Positions 34,317 through 39,639 of a stretch of DNA of 42,381 bases are shown piece by piece. Made by a program: the position numbers and the translations under genes. Source of the DNA: a virus. The notes beneath the pieces were generated by a model that was not told where the DNA came from, searched no databases, and worked only from the letters and a program-made list of their open reading frames with translations. The stretch is from IMG/VR virus record IMGVR_UViG_3300012917_000003, positions 1-42,381 of that record. The stretch is one strand, 5' to 3'. Position 1 is the first letter of the stretch; every line of letters begins with the position of its first letter.

Positions 34317-36037
34317 ATTTTATGGTTAACTATTGTGTTGCTAAACTCAAGTAAAGAGTCTATGTCGTTATTTAAATCAAATGAGGCTCCTATACCTGTT
34401 TCAGCTAAAATATTGCGCTTTTTGTTTACGAGTTCATGAAAAAATTCATCTATTGTGCCTTTAGCTATCATATATGTAATTATAACCGCCTGTTTTTGGC
34501 CATCTCGATGAAAGCGCCCCTCGAATTGTTCTTCATCCGCTGAGTTCCATTGACGTTCTAATACAAGCGCTTGGGCACAAGTTTGAAGATTTAATCCTAC
34601 GCCTCCGGCAAGTGAATTAATAACAAGTACTCTCGCGTTACCACGAGTAAATTCTCTAACTATGTCGGCTTTACGGTACATTGAATCTTCGCCACTAAGT
34701 TTGAGTGGATTTAAATTCTTAGCTTCAAGTACGTAATATAAAGTATCTCTTACGCTATGGTGTTGTATACCTATAGCTAAAGATTCATCAGAAGATTCAA
34801 GAAAATCTATGATCCACTCAAGTGCGGATTTACATTTAGCTTGACCAGTAATTGCGCGTAGCTTAGCTAACCATCCTAGAATTTCAGTTGAGTTTATACC
34901 ACTACGTGAATTCTTTTGGTCATCAAGATAATTCTTAAATAAATCTAAAGTTCTATTATATGAGTTACGAATATTTATGTCATCTATTTCGATTATCTGG
35001 TAGTCTCGCGTTAATGGAGGCAAGTTCTTTAATACTTCATGCCTTTCACGCCTAATTATCCATTGGGAAGTTAATTCTTTAAATGCTTCAGCCTTTAATG
35101 GATTAAGTCTTGTATAGATTCCTTTTTCATTAGGAACTAGCCACCTAAATTTAAATGCGCTTAAGTCGTAGAAATGAGAAGGTGCTAAGATGTTTAGAAT
35201 CGTAAAGTATTCACTTACTTTATTTTTAATTGGGGTTCCACTTAAAGCTATTTTATATTTGATATTAGCTAACTTTATTAGGTTAATTAGCCCCTTCGTC
35301 CGCTTGGCGGACGGATCTTTAAAGTTTTGAACTTCGTCAATGACTACAGTTTTTAAGTTTAAAGTTAAAAGTTTATCTTGTATATCCTGCTTACTTAGCA
35401 TATCCATACTTAAGACATAAACTTCGTAGCCAGGTATTAGGTGAAGACGTGAAGTTACAGGGATACATTTACCAAAATCTTTATTAACCCATTCACTAAA
35501 CTCATGTGCCCACTGAAATAAAGTAGTGCCTTTGACTATAATTAGCGCAGGTAAACTAATTATAGCGTTACGCTTTAGCGCTATTAATGCCTGAATAGTC
35601 TTACCTAGGCCCATTGCGTCAGCAATTAGACAATTAAGCTGAGTGCTTTCAGCGAATTTAATACCGTCTATTTGAAAGTCATAAGCTCTTTTTTTATTAT
35701 CTGTACCGTAGAAGCTTGATGGAATAAAAGGAGGTAAGTTTTTAATGTAAGTCTCATGTAATTCTGGAATTGAACCGCCTTCATAATCCCAAGCTTTAAT
35801 TTCATCTTCGTAATTAAGATTTAGAGCTTTTAAATTTAATTCTGATTCCTTAAGCTTAAATCCATTTCCGTTGCTTTCAGCAACGTCTTTAGTATTTGAA
35901 TCTTGAGTATTTATCTTTAGTTTTAGTTCACTATGTCCACATGTATATACGTATGTTATGAAGGACGCTCCCATTGAAAACTCAGCTTGAATTTTAGCTG
36001 TTTTATGGCATTTGGGACATTTTTGGGTTAATTTCAT
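34313..36037 (-). CDS. SNF2-family DNA helicase/translocase with N-terminal zinc-ribbon
   Basis: This 574-residue SF2 protein has a zinc-ribbon (CPKC at 8-11, C33 region) before the core. Motifs in order: MGLGKT (142-147), motif II DEVQ (234-237), LSGTP (265-269), and near the C-terminus GGVGLNLQ and QFEGRFHRDGQKQ. The ordering and sequences fit the SNF2/Rad54 group used by phages in replication restart or recombination. It acts on double-stranded DNA, often without strand separation. It overlaps the small upstream and downstream genes. Confidence 0.9.
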   Translation of the reverse strand: MKLTQKCPKCHKTAKIQAEFSMGASFITYVYTCGHSELKLKINTQDSNTKDVAESNGNGFKLKESELNLKALNLNYEDEIKAWDYEGGSIPELHETYIKNLPPFIPSSFYGTDNKKRAYDFQIDGIKFAESTQLNCLIADAMGLGKTIQALIALKRNAIISLPALIIVKGTTLFQWAHEFSEWVNKDFGKCIPVTSRLHLIPGYEVYVLSMDMLSKQDIQDKLLTLNLKTVVIDEVQNFKDPSAKRTKGLINLIKLANIKYKIALSGTPIKNKVSEYFTILNILAPSHFYDLSAFKFRWLVPNEKGIYTRLNPLKAEAFKELTSQWIIRRERHEVLKNLPPLTRDYQIIEIDDINIRNSYNRTLDLFKNYLDDQKNSRSGINSTEILGWLAKLRAITGQAKCKSALEWIIDFLESSDESLAIGIQHHSVRDTLYYVLEAKNLNPLKLSGEDSMYRKADIVREFTRGNARVLVINSLAGGVGLNLQTCAQALVLERQWNSADEEQFEGRFHRDGQKQAVIITYMIAKGTIDEFFHELVNKKRNILAETGIGASFDLNNDIDSLLEFSNTIVNHKI

Positions 36038-36198
36038 AAATCTTCAGTTTTAATAGCAAACTTTGGAGTATTACGTCTGTCTGTAGCAGCATGCCATTTA
36101 CCTTCTTCATCTAACCATAATACTTTACGTCCATATTTTATGGCTGCTTTACGAACAGATTCTTTATCTTTAGAACTCCTTGGAATTTTGGTTTTCAT
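36034..36198 (-). CDS. Tiny basic protein upstream of the helicase
   Basis: A 54-residue ORF, MKTKIPRSSKDKESVRKAAIK..., ends with TGA overlapping the helicase ATG. It is very Lys/Arg-rich and may bind nucleic acid. It is shorter than usual ORF limits. The ATGA overlap and its fit between neighbours support it. Confidence 0.62.
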   Translation of the reverse strand: MKTKIPRSSKDKESVRKAAIKYGRKVLWLDEEGKWHAATDRRNTPKFAIKTEDL

Positions 36199-36203
36199 AA
36201 TAT

Positions 36204-36953
36204 TTATATAAATAAAGTTAAATCTTTAGCTTCCCCTTGCATTCCCATAGATTTAACTGCGGATTCAGCGTCTTTTTGACTCAAACCTATTTTCATATTA
36301 CTTAGAACTATCTTTTCATACGGAGTTAAGTCTTTTAGACTTGGTTTAGGAACTTTTGACTTAGATTCTTTTATATTATTAGTTGAATTGGATTTAGACT
36401 TTTTTGAATCTTTCGAGTCGGACGTTGAATCTAATTTTTCTTTCGTGCGAAGTACGAGATCTTTTTTAGCTTTAACTTTAAGAACTTTTTCATTTAAGAA
36501 AGAGGCCCAGTTTTTAGCTAACGTTTCATAACTTCGCATGAAACTTAAACCTAAAGTCGCGAGCGCCTCTTGGTCTAGTATACTCCAATTAAAATTAGGA
36601 TCTTTATTTATGATAATGAAGGGTAAAGTTATGCCTTGAGTCTTAATTAAAGTTTCAAGCGAGTTTGGGCCTATACCTAAGATCCTAAAATGGTTAGATA
36701 ATTCTTTAAGCTCTTTTATCTTCTCAGTTTCATCTTTATATGTTTGATTTAATTCTTGAATTCGTGTTTCAAGATACTCGACTTGAAACTTAGTGTTACA
36801 TATATTTGAATCACAAACAATTCTTTCAGGTAATTCACATCTAGTTATATCTATGTCACAAGTACAACAAACATGCGAAGGATCTTTTTGCGCGAGGCAC
36901 GGCCGAGCGCATGGTTTAATTGTATTGACACAATATTCACATTTATGGATCAT
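36204..36953 (-). CDS. Cys-rich protein, first large early gene
   Basis: This 249-residue protein has ten cysteines in the first 52 residues (CEYC, CCTC and other pairs), suggesting two or more zinc sites, then a coiled-coil-like part (55-90), a middle region, a Lys/Ser-rich low-complexity stretch (175-205) and a C-terminal helix. It is the first sizeable gene of the early transcript, about 430 bases from the promoter, so it is expressed at once and may redirect the host. No family is recognised. Confidence 0.65.
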   Translation of the reverse strand: MIHKCEYCVNTIKPCARPCLAQKDPSHVCCTCDIDITRCELPERIVCDSNICNTKFQVEYLETRIQELNQTYKDETEKIKELKELSNHFRILGIGPNSLETLIKTQGITLPFIIINKDPNFNWSILDQEALATLGLSFMRSYETLAKNWASFLNEKVLKVKAKKDLVLRTKEKLDSTSDSKDSKKSKSNSTNNIKESKSKVPKPSLKDLTPYEKIVLSNMKIGLSQKDAESAVKSMGMQGEAKDLTLFI

Positions 36954-37033
36954 AATTTACATTCTTTATCCATAGTTTTAGCTATTTCAATATAAAAATT
37001 TGGCCCCTCAAGGCGCTTAACTCTTGATTCAAT
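36950..37033 (-). CDS. Possible 27-codon ORF coupled to the 36204 gene
   Basis: An open frame ends with TGA overlapping the next ATG (ATGA). It could start at ATT at 37033 with GGAAAG 6 bases upstream, giving a 27-residue peptide ending MDKECKL. ATT starts are rare, so this is low confidence, but the peptide composition and overlap look gene-like. A leader peptide for coupling is the likeliest role. Confidence 0.3.
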   Translation of the reverse strand: MESRVKRLEGPNFYIEIAKTMDKECKL

Positions 37034-37142
37034 TCTTAGCTTTCCAGTTTTTCAACTGATACGCTACATAGTCAATCAATTACTTAATTGCTATTGCTCT
37101 TTAAGAATTTAGGACCTAAAGTTTTTACAACGTGGTTCGTGG

Positions 37143-37177
37143 TTAAGAATCTTACGATTAGTTTTAATCATTCTTAA
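37143..37177 (-). promoter_or_regulatory. Hairpin in the early leader
   Basis: TTAAGAAT (37143-37150) pairs with ATTCTTAA (37170-37177), and GATTA (37156-37160) with TAATC (37165-37169), giving a 13-bp hairpin with a 5-base bulge. It lies about 190 bases before the 36953 start codon, inside the leader of the early transcript. Confidence 0.5.
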
Positions 37178-37225
37178 ACACTTTCCAAAAATTTTAAGCT
37201 TGTTAGCTATTTTAAACTTTGGCTT

Positions 37226-37270
37226 CTGATTACAAATAGTTAACATTAAATGTTAATTGTGTTTATCAGA
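37226..37270 (-). promoter_or_regulatory. Long hairpin in the early leader
   Basis: CTGAT (37227-37231) pairs with ATCAG (37265-37269), and TTAACATT with AATGTTAA at the tip, with an internal mismatch region. It lies between the promoter-proximal RNA hairpin and the previous hairpin and helps make the early leader highly structured. Confidence 0.45.
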
Positions 37271-37293
37271 ATCATTGTCTTCACGTTGTAATT

Positions 37294-37387
37294 ATGTTAC
37301 TTCTTGCTCTTTTGTGTGCGCTGGGGCGTGAGGCCGCGGCCTGAGATCCGTCGCCAGAGTACAAAAGAGGGTAAAGCGAAGCAACAT
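37294..37387 (-). ncRNA. 94-nt rod-like RNA at the 5' end of the early transcript
   Basis: On the minus strand ATGTTGCTTC pairs with GAAGTAACAT over 10 bp (one G-U, which would be A-C on the plus strand). After an internal loop, CTCTTTTGT pairs with ACAAAAGAG, then CTGG with CCAG, and AGGC with GCCT around CGCG. The first paired base, 37387, is exactly 7 bases after the -10 box, so transcription would begin with the hairpin. It may be a leader that protects the mRNA 5' end, or a separate small RNA such as a 6S-like decoy. No U tract follows, so a leader is more likely. Confidence 0.6.
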
Positions 37388-37393
37388 GCGGGC

Positions 37394-37422
37394 ATTAGAG
37401 CACTGTTTTGAGGGATTGTCAA
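37394..37422 (-). promoter_or_regulatory. Early promoter, sigma70-type
   Basis: On the minus strand the -35 box TTGACA (37422-37417) is followed by 17 bases and the -10 box TCTAAT (37399-37394), 11 of 12 matches to consensus. The predicted start at 37387 coincides with the first base of the RNA hairpin. This should drive the whole early arm. Confidence 0.85.
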
Positions 37423-37465
37423 GCTATTTGATAGCTAGATAACAAAGGACTTAGCTTAATTCTTA

Positions 37466-37527
37466 ACCCGAAGTGCCTGTGTATTGATTAGCGACCACCC
37501 GGTATGCGGGGAGCGAGCGCTTCGGGT
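37466..37527. repeat. Inverted repeat with an 8-bp stem in the control region
   Basis: ACCCGAAG (37466-37473) pairs with CTTCGGGT (37520-37527), with an inner CCCG/CGGG hairpin (37498-37510). The segment is more GC-rich than its surroundings. It may be an RNA structure or a protein-binding site; strand is unclear. Confidence 0.45.
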
Positions 37528-37573
37528 AAGACGCTGAGTCATCAAGTGTTAGTCCAATAGGGCATATAAATCT

Positions 37574-37760
37574 AAAGGACTTATGCGTTATTTAATTATG
37601 GATTTAAAGGACTTATGCATAGGGTGAATTACGGATTTAAAGGACTTAACTTTTTGTGCTTGACTTTGTCCACTATCTTGGAGTAGCGTCTGTCTACGAT
37701 GTTGCGATCCTTTAGAATTGGAATTGTGTGTTGCATAAGTCCTTTAGAATCGTAATTAAA
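37574..37760. repeat. Iteron-like repeats AAAGGACTTATGC, possible origin
   Basis: Copies of AAAGGACTTA occur at 37574-37583, 37606-37615 and 37639-37648 in direct orientation, with an inverted copy GCATAAGTCCTTT at 37733-37745 and a partial one near 37709. A further isolated copy is at 37444-37453. The longer 28-base form (37591-37618) is matched by the inverted copy at 37733-37760 with only a few differences. They sit beside an AT-only stretch and between divergent genes, a typical layout for a replication origin or a regulator-binding array. Confidence 0.6.
37660..37689 (+). promoter_or_regulatory. Possible plus-strand promoter in the repeat region
   Basis: TTGACT (37660-37665), 18 bases, then TAGCGT (37684-37689). 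The -10 box is weak. It could serve the gene at 38123 or a replication primer. Confidence 0.3.
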
Positions 37761-37780
37761 TGTGGTATAAGTGGTTTAGA

Positions 37781-37815
37781 TTTAGTATATAAAAAAAATA
37801 TATATTTTTAAATCA
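37781..37815. other. AT-rich tract beside the repeats, possible unwinding element
   Basis: The stretch from about 37781 is almost only A and T (including AAAAAAAATATATA). Next to the iteron-like repeats this fits a DNA-unwinding element of an origin. Inference from layout only. Confidence 0.4.
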
Positions 37816-37927
37816 ATAACTTAACCCTTACCCTCTTCAGATGCGCGCCCCCTAGCAATAAATAGACTTAGTTTGCGTCAAATATTTGAACGAGTTAGTA
37901 AGTCTTTTGTTTTAAAGATTTTAGGAT

Positions 37928-37986
37928 GGCAGGGAATTTTTACTTGCTACTAAAATGCCTCAAAAATGGGGGTCAGATTTTAGTAG
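37928..37986. promoter_or_regulatory. Two mutually exclusive hairpins upstream of the 38123 gene
   Basis: CTACTAAAAT (37947-37956) pairs perfectly with ATTTTAGTAG (37977-37986), 10 bp. An upstream GGCA...ATTTT segment (37928-37940) can instead pair with AAAAT...GCC (37952-37959). The two folds compete. They may act as a switch or simply as binding sites; a second small hairpin lies at 38043-38060. Confidence 0.35.
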
Positions 37987-38122
37987 TTTGTAATAATGCT
38001 AAAACGTTTGTTTTCAATGAATTTGTGGTGTTCCACTTGCCTATGCTAGAAAAATAGCATGTTTGAACTTTATTTGGCTAAATTAATAGTTAAATAAAGT
38101 AATTTAAATGAGTTAAAAAGTT

Positions 38123-38365
38123 ATGGGACGTAAAAAGTTTACAAATAGTTTAGCCGCTCGTCAAGCGGATATGCGTTTTAGATTAACTGGATCTTCAGTT
38201 GGAAAAAAACGCGCAAAAACTACTTGTCCAATTTGTTGGAAAGAACATTGGCGAAGTGTTCCGGATGAATGTTGGAAAGAGGGTTTACTTACAAAAAATG
38301 AATATTTAAGTTCAGAATTTGAAAAGTATATTTATGAAAACAAAAAAGGAAAAATCATAGGCTAA
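38123..38365 (+). CDS. Small basic Cys-containing protein in the control region
   Basis: This 80-residue basic protein has MGRKKFTNSLAARQADMRFRL at its start, then CPICWKEHWRSVPDEC, a possible zinc site of C35, C38, H42 and C50. It is the only plus-strand gene in the control hub between the early promoter and the terminator at 38442. Its basic N-terminus suggests DNA or RNA binding, perhaps at the adjacent repeats. No Shine-Dalgarno sequence precedes the ATG. Confidence 0.7.
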   Translation: MGRKKFTNSLAARQADMRFRLTGSSVGKKRAKTTCPICWKEHWRSVPDECWKEGLLTKNEYLSSEFEKYIYENKKGKIIG

Positions 38366-38441
38366 AGTTTAAATTAAAATTAATTAATTTAAACTTAACT
38401 AATTTGAATTTTCGAAAGTTGAGATGGGTGCCTACGGCTGG

Positions 38442-38506
38442 CGAAGTCAGAAACTAACTTTATAATCTTAATTATTTGGTTAATTTCTGACTTCGTTAGT
38501 TTTTTA
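38442..38506 (+). terminator. Intrinsic terminator between convergent genes
   Basis: CGAAGTCAGAAA (38442-38453) pairs with TTTCTGACTTCG (38484-38495), 12 bp, followed by TTAGTTTTTT. The T tract lies on the plus-strand side, so it terminates the 38123 gene, and it may block readthrough from the convergent gene at 38519 as well. Confidence 0.75.
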
Positions 38507-38518
38507 GCTAAACTAAGG

Positions 38519-38998
38519 TTATTCTTCCGTTGCGTTTGCTTTTGCTGATGCCGCTCGAATTGCGTTCATTATGAATGGAATATTTTTAACTTGTTCCAAG
38601 ATTGCACTGGTTTGTTTATTCCATTCTTCAGCTGAAGCTTTTCTTTTATCTGAAACGGTAATCATTGCGTCGAAGGGCGCGATTTCGCGGTAAGATTTAA
38701 TGTATTCCATTAAAACCGCGCGATTAATTCCGCCTGAAACGCCTGCACTCGCTTTTGCAGATTTTAAAGCTTCGTTCCTGATTAGGAAATTCGCTGCATC
38801 AACCCAACGGTTAATTTCATTTAATTTTGCCATTACTTTTTGAGGGTGTGCGTCACTTGTGAAAGTTTCGTACTCTACTGGAACTTCTTTTTGCTGAAGA
38901 ACTAGGTTTTCATCGAAAAACTCATAAGACTTTTTGATGCTAACTTTTTCTGTTTCGGTCTTAACTTCGGCTTCTTTTTCAGGCTGTTGTGTTGACAT
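38519..38998 (-). CDS. Hypothetical protein with its own promoter
   Basis: I place the start at the ATG at 38998, with AAGGGG 10 bases upstream. The in-frame ATG at 39031 would lie at the predicted transcription start and have no ribosome-binding site. The 159-residue protein (STQQPEKEAEVKTE...) has an acidic N-terminus, a middle helix around INRWVDAANFLIRNEAL, and an Ala-rich helical end. It has its own promoter and terminator-flanked unit, suggesting high or separately timed expression. Family unknown. Confidence 0.68.
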   Translation of the reverse strand: MSTQQPEKEAEVKTETEKVSIKKSYEFFDENLVLQQKEVPVEYETFTSDAHPQKVMAKLNEINRWVDAANFLIRNEALKSAKASAGVSGGINRAVLMEYIKSYREIAPFDAMITVSDKRKASAEEWNKQTSAILEQVKNIPFIMNAIRAASAKANATEE

Positions 38999-39038
38999 TT
39001 TACTTTTACCCCTTTTTGAATTTGAAATCATGAAAAAC

Positions 39039-39067
39039 AGCTTAGCCTAAATTTAAACTTTTGTCAA
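39039..39067 (-). promoter_or_regulatory. Promoter of the 38519 gene
   Basis: Minus-strand TTGACA (39067-39062), 17-base spacer, TAAGCT (39044-39039). The start would be near 39032, giving a leader of about 35 bases to the ATG at 38998. The same TTGACA and TAAGnT pair recurs at 40633. Confidence 0.75.
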
Positions 39068-39092
39068 GCTTAAAATTAAACTAGGCTTAAAA

Positions 39093-39122
39093 TTTAGCGC
39101 CCGGACTGTGAGGGACGCTAAA
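39093..39122 (-). terminator. Possible terminator after the small-gene unit
   Basis: TTTAGCG and CGCTAAA pair over 7 bp around a 16-base loop, followed on the minus strand by TTTT. It would end the transcript of the genes at 39521, 39346 and 39230 just before the promoter of the next unit. Confidence 0.5.
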
Positions 39123-39131
39123 CTTAAGAAC

Positions 39132-39230
39132 TTAAGCCAAGTAAATTCTTACAAATTGGTTGAACCAGCTTAAAAAGCTTAGTTTCTTAATGAATTTACC
39201 TGACTTTGGGTCGCGCGTTGAGTGTCGCAT
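39132..39230 (-). CDS. Tiny basic protein, third gene of the minus unit
   Basis: A 32-residue ORF, MRHSTRDPKSGKFIKKLS then FLSWFNQFVRIYLA, has an AAAAGGA site 10 bases upstream. The basic N-terminus and a short hydrophobic end resemble an amphipathic or membrane peptide. It is not a length-based call, but it follows the other two tiny ORFs in the same direction. Confidence 0.55.
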   Translation of the reverse strand: MRHSTRDPKSGKFIKKLSFLSWFNQFVRIYLA

Positions 39231-39250
39231 GGGGATTTTTCCTTTTAAAT

Positions 39251-39346
39251 TTAACTTAAAAACAAACTTAGTGCCGCAATCAAACCAACTAAAGCCATAA
39301 CTATCCCTAAAACAAATAAGACTAAAGTCTTAACTACTTCTGACAT
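39251..39346 (-). CDS. Tiny single-span membrane protein
   Basis: A 31-residue ORF, MSEVVKTLVLFVLGIVMALV then GLIAALSLFLS, is nearly all one hydrophobic helix. AAAGAGAG lies about 8 bases upstream. It could affect the host membrane (holin-like, inhibitor or exclusion peptide). It lies 16 bases after the 39363 gene and before the 39132 gene. Confidence 0.6.
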   Translation of the reverse strand: MSEVVKTLVLFVLGIVMALVGLIAALSLFLS

Positions 39347-39362
39347 TTATATTAACTCTCTT

Positions 39363-39521
39363 TTAATTTTCAAAAGTTTGGAACCAAAATCTAGGTAGCT
39401 GGAAACGAAAAGTTTCATGCATTTCTGCATAATATGCTAAATCCATAGCTTCGTATACTGCATACTCGTTATTTCTATCCAATGGTTCTACTACAGACAA
39501 TTCACGATTAAATTCAGCCAC
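39363..39521 (-). CDS. Small protein with GTG start, first gene of the minus unit
   Basis: A 52-residue ORF starts at GTG, with AAAGGAG 9 bases upstream, a strong site. The sequence MAEFNRELSVVEPLDRNNEY and the Tyr/Phe-rich end (YYAEMHETFRFQ, FWFQTF) show codon use like the other genes. It is the first gene after the tRNA-like element in the same direction, with only 34 bases between. Confidence 0.65.
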   Translation of the reverse strand: MAEFNRELSVVEPLDRNNEYAVYEAMDLAYYAEMHETFRFQLPRFWFQTFEN

Positions 39522-39555
39522 TTTAGTTTCTCCTTTAACTTACGCGAAGCGCAAA

Positions 39556-39618
39556 AGGCTAACCTAAGACTCGAACTTAGGATAAACTTGCTAGATTTAC
39601 ATAAACCATATTTAGCCT
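39556..39618 (-). tRNA. tRNA-like element lacking a D arm
   Basis: On the minus strand AGGCTAA (39618-39612) pairs with TTAGCCT (39562-39556), a perfect 7-bp acceptor stem. Directly inside is a T arm: CCTAAG and CTTAGG around TTCGAGT, the classic T-loop. The 30 nt between cannot hold both a D arm and an anticodon arm. One 17-nt arm fits (TAAAT, loop CTAGCAA, GTTTA, with a U33-like T), suggesting anticodon AGC, but this is weak. The 13-bp coaxial stack is one longer than the usual 12, as in selenocysteine tRNA. No CCA is encoded. It may be a decayed tRNA or a tRNA mimic. Confidence 0.5.
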
Positions 39619-39639
39619 ACTCAAAAAGAGTAAAAACTT

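Noticed and set aside
37280-37560. tmRNA or RNase P RNA
   Set aside because: No tRNA-like ends or tag reading frame, and none of the conserved RNase P core sequences.
37926-38057. 43-codon ORF MAGNFYLLLKCLKNGG...
   Set aside because: AGG touches the ATG with no spacing, codon use differs from neighbours, and it overlaps two competing hairpins.
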